Part shown: piece by piece, positions 36,140 to 43,692 of the stretch | How positions within the stretch are numbered: the first letter of the stretch is position 1 | Layout: each line of letters begins with the position of its first letter | Assembly (NCBI RefSeq): GCF_000145275.1 | Contig: NC_014393.1 | Location: 3,348,001 to 3,412,000 of the forward strand | Reading direction: 5' to 3' | DNA: 64,000 bases | DNA from: Clostridium cellulovorans 743B | Lineage (GTDB): Bacteria; Bacillota; Clostridia; Clostridiales; Clostridiaceae | Position numbers and translations under genes: made by a program | The notes under the pieces: generated by a model | The model's database searches: none | Seen by the model: the letters and a program-made list of their open reading frames with translations, nothing else | Told to the model about the DNA's origin: nothing

Positions 36140-36727
36140 TTATAATTCTCCTTTTGAATTTACCCCCATTGCTCTTAAAGTTTTATAAAGTTTATTTATA
36201 GGCAAACCTACAACATTATAGTAGCACCCATTTATAGCTTCAACAAACAAACCACCATAGCCTTGTATTCCATAGGCTCCAGCTTTGTCGAAAGGTTCCT
36301 TAGTCTCTATGTAAGACAGTATTTCTTCATCAGTAAGCTCTGAAAATCTAACCTTAGATTCCTCATGAAATCTAACAACATTATTTGTTTTAGAATTGAC
36401 AATAGCTACTGCTGAAAATACTGAATGTTCAGCGCCACTTAAGGATTTCAACATAGCAAATGCCTCATCCTCATTTTTAGGCTTTTCTAATATTTTCCCA
36501 TTATTATATACTACAGTATCACAGCCTATAATAATATATTCACCACTGCAATCTTTTAATACATCTAAAGCTTTGTTTAAGGCTAATTCTTGAACATAAG
36601 CTACAACATCTCCATTATATTCGATTGAATTTTCATCAAATTTACTAGGTATTATTTCTACATTTTGAAGAACCCTATTAATGAGTTCCTTTCTTCTTGG
36701 TGAAGCTGATGCTAAAACAAACTTCAT
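36140..36727 (-). CDS. maf: Maf family nucleotide pyrophosphatase
   Basis: Hydrolyses non-canonical or methylated nucleoside triphosphates such as dTTP, UTP or m5-UTP, and can arrest septation when overproduced in Bacillus. The 195 residues begin LASASPRRKELI, followed by the IIGCDTVV motif and EPFDKAGAYGIQGYGGLFVE, all diagnostic. It lies immediately before radC in the shape gene cluster. Confidence 0.96.
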   Translation of the reverse strand: MKFVLASASPRRKELINRVLQNVEIIPSKFDENSIEYNGDVVAYVQELALNKALDVLKDCSGEYIIIGCDTVVYNNGKILEKPKNEDEAFAMLKSLSGAEHSVFSAVAIVNSKTNNVVRFHEESKVRFSELTDEEILSYIETKEPFDKAGAYGIQGYGGLFVEAINGCYYNVVGLPINKLYKTLRAMGVNSKGEL

Positions 36728-36744
36728 AATCTATCACACCCTAT

Positions 36745-37002
36745 TTATTTCCTAAATAATATTATAACCAATAATATGCCTATTATAGTCATTAAATTAA
36801 TATTAAAGGAAATACCAAAAGTAAAATTAACAAAGTAAAGATCAAGGTACACTGGTTTCGTAACTCCTATACTAAAATAGGTTTTAAGAAAACTTAAGAA
36901 GCTAAATTTGCTACCTAATATTTCTCCTATAATAGTTCCACTAATAGCACCCATAATAATAAGTATAGCATAAACAAGTTTATTTTTTGAATTACTAGCC
37001 AT
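36745..37002 (-). CDS. DUF4321 small membrane protein
   Basis: Protein of 85 residues with two membrane helices (about 8-30 and 62-83) linked by a loop containing YFSIGVTKPVYLDLYFVNFTFG. This pattern agrees with the DUF4321 family found beside maf in clostridia. The function is unknown; its position suggests an accessory envelope protein. GTGGGG lies before the ATG at 37002. Confidence 0.85.
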   Translation of the reverse strand: MASNSKNKLVYAILIIMGAISGTIIGEILGSKFSFLSFLKTYFSIGVTKPVYLDLYFVNFTFGISFNINLMTIIGILLVIILFRK

Positions 37003-37080
37003 TATTTTTTACCCCACTCTACATCACATATCTATTAGTTTAACATTTAATATTTTTGCATACAAGTATTTAAAAAAAAA

Positions 37081-37104
37081 AGCGCTTTATATTAAGCACT
37101 TTTC
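37081..37104 (-). terminator. Terminator at the end of the SPOR-domain gene
   Basis: AAGTGCTT and AAGCGCTT (minus strand) pair over 8 bp with one G-U and an AATAT loop, running straight into a long T-tract. It overlaps the last codons of the SPOR-domain gene. Confidence 0.75.
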
Positions 37105-37841
37105 ATTGAGGAATTCATTAACTTATACATTTCCTTATGTATATCCGTTAATTGATCTCTCGAAATATTATCTGGAAGAGTTAATATAAAGTCTTTAAAT
37201 TCTTTTAGACTTTTTATCCTTTCATCTTCTCCCTGTATTTCTTTAAGTTCTTGAACCCATTTCTTAAATTCTGCAGTATTTACCGATTTAACATCTTTCT
37301 TATATAACTTATTTACAACTGTAACCGTCGCCTTTATCACTTCCATAGTTTCGTCACTACAAACGTCTTTAGGCTCTATACTCTTTTTTATCTTAGCTAT
37401 GGTTATATCATTCCCTTGAAGTGTATCAACTAATGGTTGTTCTTCTCCAGAAACATAGATTCCAGCAAATATTCTATTCTTTCCGTTTTCCTCCACAAGA
37501 AAAGGGGTGCAAAAACTTTGTAATCTTTGAAACATTTTATCTGCATTTTCCTTGCTACTAAAAACTCCAGCTTGAACTAAAATAAATTCTTTATTTTCAA
37601 CGGATTCATTACTTTGGATTGCTTCTTTACCTTCAGTTGCACCACCATTGTCATTAGCTTCGGTATAAGTCGCAATGCTGTCTGCAGACGATTGATTTTG
37701 TACATTCCCTGAAGGTTTTAACCACAGATTAAAAATTACAGTCCCAAGGATAACTGCACATATCAAAACCATAAAAGTAGTACCGGTAGCAAGAAAACTA
37801 TCTTTTTTTCTTTTCCCTAAATCAATCCTTGTATATTTCAT
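37092..37841 (-). CDS. SPOR-domain membrane protein
   Basis: Single-pass membrane protein of 249 residues with a cytoplasmic Lys/Arg-rich N-terminus, a membrane helix at about 20-40, an Asn/Ser-rich linker and a SPOR domain (about 85-155, beginning FILVQAGVFSSKENADKMFQRL). SPOR domains bind denuded glycan strands, as found at septa or during spore engulfment. The remaining C-terminal helical part is not recognised. It ends in its own terminator, so it is separate from the maf-radC-mre genes downstream. Confidence 0.88.
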   Translation of the reverse strand: MKYTRIDLGKRKKDSFLATGTTFMVLICAVILGTVIFNLWLKPSGNVQNQSSADSIATYTEANDNGGATEGKEAIQSNESVENKEFILVQAGVFSSKENADKMFQRLQSFCTPFLVEENGKNRIFAGIYVSGEEQPLVDTLQGNDITIAKIKKSIEPKDVCSDETMEVIKATVTVVNKLYKKDVKSVNTAEFKKWVQELKEIQGEDERIKSLKEFKDFILTLPDNISRDQLTDIHKEMYKLMNSSMKSA

Positions 37842-37931
37842 AATATATCTTACCCCTCTCCTATTACTTACTTAAATAATATGAAAGAAATCAAGATAAA
37901 ATTACAAATAGTATAATCTTCCTATTGGAGA

Positions 37932-38411
37932 CTATACTATTCTTCTCATAATCATCATATCATTTTCTTCACCATTGTCTTTAAAATATCCTCTAGATAT
38001 TCGAGCAACTTCAAAGCCATGGCTTTTTAAAAATTTAATACCTTTTATATTACTGCTAATAACTCCAGTTTCAATTTCCCTAACGGAATAATTTTTTCTG
38101 AAATAATCTATTATACTATCCAATATGTATCCTTTATCACTGTTCTTATCAAAAATAAAGAAAGATAGCCATGCTTTATTATATTCGTAGAACTCAATTC
38201 TTCCCCTAAAAATTCCTATAATATTATCTTGCTCTTGAATCTTAAAAAAGAATTCTCCTTCGCTTAAGTAGTACTCTAAAAATCTTTCATAAAGTTCTTT
38301 TGTATTTATTACCTCTCTTTGATCTATAAGCCAAGCCTCTATATGTTTTAAATCTTCTTCTTTTATACTTTTAATTATAAATAAATTATCTTCAATAGAA
38401 ACATTCAGCAT
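37932..38411 (-). CDS. GNAT family N-acetyltransferase
   Basis: Protein of 159 residues with a GNAT fold. The acetyl-CoA loop is degenerate (FDKNSDKGYILDSIIDYF), and the C-terminal GVISSNIKGIKFLKSHGFEVARI strand-helix pair is typical. The substrate cannot be predicted. GAGGGG lies before the ATG at 38411. It is on the same strand as the dCMP deaminase gene 63 bp upstream and could be cotranscribed. Confidence 0.85.
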   Translation of the reverse strand: MLNVSIEDNLFIIKSIKEEDLKHIEAWLIDQREVINTKELYERFLEYYLSEGEFFFKIQEQDNIIGIFRGRIEFYEYNKAWLSFFIFDKNSDKGYILDSIIDYFRKNYSVREIETGVISSNIKGIKFLKSHGFEVARISRGYFKDNGEENDMMIMRRIV

Positions 38412-38474
38412 TTTTAAATCCCCTCTTCTCTATTTAAGATTATTCTACAAATTAAATATATCCCCTTTTATTTT

Positions 38475-38945
38475 TTATATTTTTTCATACAATATATCAT
38501 TTATATTTAAAAGTTCTAAAGCATAATCATCTATTCTGTAATCATTTGAATAATATATCTTTTTTATACCAGCTTGTATTAATGCTTTGGTACAATTTAA
38601 GCAAGGAAAATGTGTAACATATATAACAGAGTTTTTCACAGGAATGCCTTCTTTTGCACAATAACAAAGACAGTTTATTTCAGCATGTTGAGTTGCTATA
38701 CAATGATTTTCTCTCATTACATGACCAATATCATCACAATGTGGAGTTTTACTACCTACACTTCCATTATAGCCAGTTGCTACTATTCTATTTTCACTGT
38801 TAACTATTACAGCTCCAACATTAGCTCTATCACAAGTAGATCTTTCTGCTGCAAGCTTAGCTAAATTCATAAAATATTCATTCCAACCTTGTCTTTCCTT
38901 CTTTGGTTTATCACTTTTTACAATCGTATAGCTTTTTTCTGTCAT
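38475..38945 (-). CDS. dCMP deaminase (ComEB-like)
   Basis: Zinc enzyme that deaminates dCMP to dUMP for thymidylate synthesis. The 156 residues contain the catalytic HAE at 87-89 (ATQHAEINCL) and the two zinc cysteines at 115 and 118 (FPCLNC), as well as DRANVGAVIVNSENRIVATGYNG. The family also covers ComEB of competent Bacillus, but no comE genes are adjacent. GAGAGG precedes the ATG. Confidence 0.95.
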   Translation of the reverse strand: MTEKSYTIVKSDKPKKERQGWNEYFMNLAKLAAERSTCDRANVGAVIVNSENRIVATGYNGSVGSKTPHCDDIGHVMRENHCIATQHAEINCLCYCAKEGIPVKNSVIYVTHFPCLNCTKALIQAGIKKIYYSNDYRIDDYALELLNINDILYEKI

Positions 38946-39120
38946 TAGCTTTTACCTCTCTCTTTTCTCTTTACCTTATATATAATTTCTACAAACTAAA
39001 GCTCAAACCTTTATCAATTATAATTTTATCTATTGTGATAAAAGTTAGAAATCCCCTTTAATTTATAAAAACTTAAGTTTCTATAAACTAATTTATCATC
39101 ACTTTAATAGTTTAGCAACA

Positions 39121-39705
39121 TTATTCGTTATTAGCTAAATACTCTTTAAAACTTTTTGACCAAAATTCATAATCCCAAGGTGATATTTCCTTTACTACTC
39201 TTAAAAAATCGTATAAAGCTCCAATAGAGTGCAAATTTTTCATTAGATGTCTTGGATATGGCATAGACTTTGTAAGGCTGTTTTTAGGGTCTATAACTCT
39301 TATTGTTTTATCCTTTTGAAGATATAAATCCCTTAGTCTTAAATCAATTTTCTTAAAATTCATTTTTTTTAATTCTTGTAATAATACATATAGGTTTACA
39401 TACACTTTTTTGTCAAAAGGATTATTTTTAATGTAGATATCTAACCTCTCACCATCAATATACTCTCTAATAATGTAGTATTTTCCTACTCCATATACCT
39501 TAGGAAAGGCTTTGTTGCCACTAGCTCTTCTTAATATCGCTAATTCTTTCTCGAAGACATCTGCCTCACAAAAAATTTTAGCAACCTTGTCCTTAGAAAC
39601 CCTATATACGACTCCATGATTACCATAATCTAAATATGTGCCGTGTTTTAAAATACTCTCTATCCTTTTATCACCTTGCACAGAATAAAAATATTTTCTG
39701 CCCAT
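39121..39705 (-). CDS. Protein-kinase-like protein with atypical active site
   Basis: Small kinase-fold protein of 194 residues resembling the Bacillus YrzF/YbdM group. It has a nucleotide-lysine segment (GVVYRVSKDKVAKIF), an alpha-C helix with Glu (EADVFEKELAILRRA) and a hinge (IIREYIDGERLD). The expected catalytic loop reads IDLRLRDLYLQ, and the metal-binding DFG position reads VIDPKNSL. Thus the HxD/N pattern is changed and catalysis is uncertain. GGAG sits 7 bases before the ATG at 39705. It stands alone between the dCMP deaminase and the divergent HAD gene. Confidence 0.75.
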   Translation of the reverse strand: MGRKYFYSVQGDKRIESILKHGTYLDYGNHGVVYRVSKDKVAKIFCEADVFEKELAILRRASGNKAFPKVYGVGKYYIIREYIDGERLDIYIKNNPFDKKVYVNLYVLLQELKKMNFKKIDLRLRDLYLQKDKTIRVIDPKNSLTKSMPYPRHLMKNLHSIGALYDFLRVVKEISPWDYEFWSKSFKEYLANNE

Positions 39706-39963
39706 ATCTATTCTCCAAAACACAATTGCTTTATTTTCATTATATGTTCTTCATTTATTAGAATTGATTGTTCTTTCTTATCATTTTATCCAATTAAATA
39801 ACTATGATATAATTTATATATAATGGATACTTATTTTTACATTATGCTTATAATAAAATCTTATATGTAAGTTTTATTATTGAAACTACATCTGAAAGTT
39901 TATGAATACATAAAAACCAATTTCTATTACCCTCTATTCTATTTTAAAGGATGCTGATTAACC

Positions 39964-40653
39964 ATGAAAAATAATATTGATGTGATATTATTTGATCTAT
40001 TTTTTACTCTAGTAACACCACGGTATAATGATTTCAAAAACGAAAATGATATCATAGGCATGTCCGTAGAAGAGTGGGAAGAACATTCTGAAGACTCTGA
40101 GCTATATTTAAAAAGAGCAACTGGTAAAGAGATAAATCCTCAACAAATAATCGAAAATATAGTAAGCAAAATAGGTATGCAACTAAGTGAAAATGAGAAA
40201 CTTGAAATGCTAAATTTGAGAGAACATAGATTTAAGAATTCATTAACTAATATAGATAACAATATCTTAAAGGTTATCTTAGAGCTAAAGAACTCCGGAA
40301 AGAAACTTTGCTTAATTAGTAATGCTGATGTAATTGATGTTATGCATTGGGAGTCTTCCCCTTTAGGTCAGATATTTGATAAAGCTATATTTTCGTACAA
40401 AGTTGGATTCTTAAAGCCTCAAAGGGAGATATATGAAATTGCACTTAAGAAAATGAATACAACTCCAGATAGATGTATTTTCATAGGTGATGGCGGATTT
40501 AACGAATTAAAAGGCGCTAAAAGACTAGGTATAAAAACTATAATGACTTCCTATTTATTAAAAAGAACAGAAGAAGAACTGAATCTATTCAAAGATGATG
40601 TAGACTATTTTATAAACGATTTTTATGAAATTTTAGAGATAGTAAATAGGTAG
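39964..40653 (+). CDS. HAD superfamily hydrolase
   Basis: Hydrolase of 229 residues with the Rossmann-like HAD core and an N-terminal cap. Motif I is FDLFFTLV: the nucleophile Asp is present, but the second Asp used by phosphatases is replaced by Phe, as in haloacid-dehalogenase-type members. Motif II is in LCLISNAD, the motif III Lys in VGFLKPQREIYEI and motif IV in FIGDGGFNELKGAK. The substrate is unknown. RBS AAAGGATG precedes the ATG. It lies upstream of an acetyltransferase on the same strand. Confidence 0.88.
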   Translation: MKNNIDVILFDLFFTLVTPRYNDFKNENDIIGMSVEEWEEHSEDSELYLKRATGKEINPQQIIENIVSKIGMQLSENEKLEMLNLREHRFKNSLTNIDNNILKVILELKNSGKKLCLISNADVIDVMHWESSPLGQIFDKAIFSYKVGFLKPQREIYEIALKKMNTTPDRCIFIGDGGFNELKGAKRLGIKTIMTSYLLKRTEEELNLFKDDVDYFINDFYEILEIVNR

Positions 40654-40707
40654 TTCTCTACTATGAATTCTTTAATTCAAAGGTATTCTCCATAAAAAAC
40701 TACCTAT
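40646..40707. terminator. Possible hairpin after the HAD gene
   Basis: ATAGGTAGTT (40646-40655) and AACTACCTAT (40698-40707) form a 10-bp stem with a 42-base loop spanning the HAD stop codon and the gap before the acetyltransferase. No good U-run follows, so it is a weak terminator or a regulatory fold. Confidence 0.4.
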
Positions 40708-40745
40708 CTTCTATCATTATTTTGCTTTAAAGAAGGGGCTATATT

Positions 40746-41306
40746 ATGCTAACACACACTGGAACTAATGAAATTGAAACTGAGAACCTACTATTAAGAA
40801 AGTTTGAGTATTCGGATAGTGATGATATGTTGAAGTATTGGATATCCTATCCTGAACTTCAAGCACTATACGGCGAACCTGCTTATACAACAAAAGATGA
40901 AGTTAATGATCTTCTTAATAAATATATAACCTCTTACGAAAAGAAGGATTACTACAGATGGGCTATTATTCTTAAAGAAACAAATGAATGTATAGGCCAG
41001 ATTGCCTATTTTTTAGTGGATAACAAAAACCACTTTGCAGAAATTGAATATTGTATTGGGCTTCATTTTCAGCGAAAAGGTTTTGCTACTGAGGCTACAA
41101 AAGCCATTATTAGCTATGGCTTTGATAAGATAAACTTACATAAAATACAGATAAGTCACAAATCAATAAACATCCCTTCTAAAAAGGTTATTGAAAAGTG
41201 TGGATTTGTTTACGAAGGCTCGTTACGCCACTACTTCTATGAGAATGGTATATATGTGGACAGGTTGTATTATTCTATTCTAAGAACGGATTTTATGCCT
41301 ATTTAA
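40746..41306 (+). CDS. GNAT acetyltransferase of the RimJ/RimL type
   Basis: Protein of 186 residues matching GNAT enzymes that acetylate N-terminal amines of ribosomal or other proteins, or small molecules. It starts with TENLLLRKFEYSDSDDMLKYW, has the acetyl-CoA loop in FQRKGFATEATKAIISYGF and the C-terminal IPSKKVIEKCGFVYEGSLR. The target is unknown. GAAGGGG precedes the ATG. A strong bidirectional hairpin follows. Confidence 0.9.
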   Translation: MLTHTGTNEIETENLLLRKFEYSDSDDMLKYWISYPELQALYGEPAYTTKDEVNDLLNKYITSYEKKDYYRWAIILKETNECIGQIAYFLVDNKNHFAEIEYCIGLHFQRKGFATEATKAIISYGFDKINLHKIQISHKSINIPSKKVIEKCGFVYEGSLRHYFYENGIYVDRLYYSILRTDFMPI

Positions 41307-41351
41307 GCTAGTACACTTATTGTAGATTTCTTTTAAAGCCTTATAAAACAT

Positions 41352-41400
41352 AAAAAGGAGTTGAGCACTAGCTAAACTGCTAGCGACAAAACTCCTTTTT
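41352..41400. terminator. Bidirectional terminator between the acetyltransferase and ptsG
   Basis: AAAAAGGAGTT (41352-41362) and AACTCCTTTTT (41390-41400) form an 11-bp stem, with an inner CTAGC/GCTAG hairpin. It has T-runs on both sides and can end transcripts from either gene. Confidence 0.85.
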
Positions 41401-41508
41401 CTAAAGTCAAATTTACCGTTTCACATTATATTACATTGGATAATATTTAGTATGCAAAAGAGATCCCTGGTACTTTTTTAAATTATCCATGTAGTAATTT
41501 GGTAAGCT

Positions 41509-43527
41509 TTATTCCATATCTATAGATATCTTATCTCCAGCTTTAACTTTTTTACCTGAAGTAATTGAAAGCTTTTGATCACCTGTTAAATTAGTAAATA
41601 CTACAGGTGTAACTATTGAAGGAACTTTTTTCTTTATTTCTTCTAAATTAAACTTGATCAACGCTTGTCCCGCTTTTATAGAATCACCTTGAGCAACCAT
41701 TGCCTCAAAGCCTTCACCATTCAAGCTTACTGTATCCGTACCAACATGGATTAAAATTTCTTGTCCATCATTAGCTGTTATTCCAAGAGCATGCATTGTT
41801 GGGAATAGAGTTGTTAGAACACCATCCACTGGTGAAACCACTACGCCATCTACTGGATCAATTGCAAAACCCTCGCCCATCATTTTTCCTGAAAATACTG
41901 GATCTTTAACAGCTGATAATTCTACTAATGTCCCATTTAATGGTGAAATAATCTCTATATTCTTCCCAACTGATACTTTTTTAGTTTCTACTGGCTTTGC
42001 TGTTGTTGTTACCGCGCCACTTGAAATATACTCTTGAATTTGAGTTTTTAGTGTATCCGATTTTGGCCCAAAAATTGCTTGAATATTATTACCAACTTCA
42101 AGAACTCCTGAGGCACCTAATCTCTTAAGCTGAGCTTTATCTACATTCTTAATATCTTTAACTTGTACTCTTAATCTTGTTATACATGCATCAAGGTTTG
42201 TTAAGTTTTCTTTTCCACCTAAAGCTGCAAGGATTTCTATAGCAAGTTCAGAACCCGCAAGATCTATTTTTCCTGTTTCTTCTTCTAATTCTCTACCAGG
42301 AGTTTTTAAATTAAACTTTCTAATAACAAATCTGAATCCGAAGTAGTAAATAACTGCTAAGAATAATCCTATAACAATTACTAACCACCAATCTGTTTTA
42401 TTTGGAATTACACCAAATAACATAAAGTCGATAAGTCCTCCTGAGAAAGTCATACCTATCTTAACATTTAAAAGTTGCATTGTCATGAAAGATAAACCTG
42501 CAAATATACAGTGAACTCCGAATAATACTGGAGCTACGAATAAGAATGAGAATTCTAATGGTTCTGTAATACCTGTTAAAAATGTTGTTAATGCTGCTGA
42601 AACCATAAGACCTTTAACTAATTGTTTCTTTTCTGGCTTAGCTTCTTGATATATTGCAAGCGCTGCAGCTGGAAGACCAAACATCATGAATGGGAATTTA
42701 CCAGTCATAAAGGTTCCTGCTGTAAATACATCTACATTATCCTTTAATTGAGCAAAGAATATTTTTTGATCTCCTGTAATTAATTCTCCAGCTTGATTTA
42801 TATATTCTCCAAATTGATACCAGAATGGATTATAGAATATATGATGAAGACCAAAAGGTATAAGTGATCTTTCAATAACACCGAATATAAAGGCTGCTAT
42901 TGTAGGATTTTTTTGTAACATAAATATTGAAAAACTATTTAATGCATTTTGGATTGGAGGCCAAATTATTGTTAATGCTAATCCTGTTACTATTGCGACT
43001 ACTGCTGTAACTATTGGTACAAATCTTTTTCCTGCAAAGAAACCAAGATAAGATGGCAATTCAATTTTAAAGAATTTCTTATATAACATTGCTGATATAA
43101 TACCAATTATTATTCCACCAAAAACCCCTGTTTGTAAAGTTGGAATTCCAAGAATAGAAGCGTAAGCTGGGTTTGTTCCCACCATACTAGAGGTTATACC
43201 TGAACCTAGTCCAAGTGATACATTCATAATTAAATATCCAACTATAGCTGCAAGTCCAGCAACGCCTTCACCGCCTGCCATACCTACTGCTACACCTACT
43301 GCAAATAATAATGCTAGGTTACCAAATATAATGTCTCCTGATGCTGACATAACCTTTGCTGCTGATTGTATCCATGCTACATCAAAAAATGGTAAGTACT
43401 TTAAGAAATATTCCTGTTGAAACATAGTTCCAAATGCTAAGAGCATACCTGCTGCTGGCAAAAGAGCAACTGGTAACATTAATGCTTTACCAACTTGTTG
43501 CAAAACGCCAAAAATCTTTTTTCCCAT
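41509..43527 (-). CDS. ptsG: Glucose PTS permease EIICBA, copy 2 (antiterminator-controlled)
   Basis: Takes up and phosphorylates glucose using phosphate from HPr. The 672 residues form an EIIC membrane domain (about 1-400, with LFAVGVAVGMAGGEGVAG and GVIERSLIPFGLHHIFYNPFW), an EIIB domain with the phosphocysteine in TNLDACITRLRVQVKD, and an EIIA(Glc) domain with active His in EILIHVGTDTVSL. It matches Bacillus PtsG closely in the parts visible. Expression is probably induced through the antiterminator hairpin at 43555-43635 and the promoter at 43658-43686. The gene directly upstream is a near-duplicate. Confidence 0.94.
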   Translation of the reverse strand: MGKKIFGVLQQVGKALMLPVALLPAAGMLLAFGTMFQQEYFLKYLPFFDVAWIQSAAKVMSASGDIIFGNLALLFAVGVAVGMAGGEGVAGLAAIVGYLIMNVSLGLGSGITSSMVGTNPAYASILGIPTLQTGVFGGIIIGIISAMLYKKFFKIELPSYLGFFAGKRFVPIVTAVVAIVTGLALTIIWPPIQNALNSFSIFMLQKNPTIAAFIFGVIERSLIPFGLHHIFYNPFWYQFGEYINQAGELITGDQKIFFAQLKDNVDVFTAGTFMTGKFPFMMFGLPAAALAIYQEAKPEKKQLVKGLMVSAALTTFLTGITEPLEFSFLFVAPVLFGVHCIFAGLSFMTMQLLNVKIGMTFSGGLIDFMLFGVIPNKTDWWLVIVIGLFLAVIYYFGFRFVIRKFNLKTPGRELEEETGKIDLAGSELAIEILAALGGKENLTNLDACITRLRVQVKDIKNVDKAQLKRLGASGVLEVGNNIQAIFGPKSDTLKTQIQEYISSGAVTTTAKPVETKKVSVGKNIEIISPLNGTLVELSAVKDPVFSGKMMGEGFAIDPVDGVVVSPVDGVLTTLFPTMHALGITANDGQEILIHVGTDTVSLNGEGFEAMVAQGDSIKAGQALIKFNLEEIKKKVPSIVTPVVFTNLTGDQKLSITSGKKVKAGDKISIDME

Positions 43528-43554
43528 ATTTTCTTCTCCTTTTTAAAAAATAAA

Positions 43555-43635
43555 AGGCATGAGCAAGGAGGACCTAGGTTTTTCAACCTTAGTCATCTTT
43601 TCCTTACTCATGCCTGATCGAATCAGTTACACGTG
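43555..43635 (-). promoter_or_regulatory. GlcT-type ribonucleic antiterminator (RAT) overlapping a terminator
   Basis: On the minus strand CACGTGTAACTGATTCGATC followed by AGGCATGAG (43635-43607) matches the RAT of glucose PTS genes controlled by GlcT. Its 3' part also forms one arm (43601-43615) of a 15-bp stem with 43555-43569, followed by a TTTTATTTTTT run. So the two structures exclude each other: unphosphorylated GlcT bound to the RAT would allow transcription of ptsG copy 2. No glcT gene is present in the window. Confidence 0.88.
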
Positions 43636-43657
43636 AACGTTTTCTTTTATACATCAG

Positions 43658-43686
43658 ATTATATACTATACTTTTAACTTATGCAA
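43658..43686 (-). promoter_or_regulatory. Promoter in front of the RAT-controlled ptsG
   Basis: Minus-strand TTGCAT (43686-43681) and a perfect TATAAT (43663-43658) with 17-base spacing. The start near 43651 puts the RAT in the first 45 transcribed bases. It lies between the stop of ptsG copy 1 and the RAT. Confidence 0.7.
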
Positions 43687-43692
43687 TAGCTT

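Noticed and set aside
43636..43650. cre-like sequence AGAAAACGTTCACG (minus strand) between the ptsG promoter and the RAT
   Set aside because: Three mismatches to the CcpA consensus, including an end position; too weak to list as a site.
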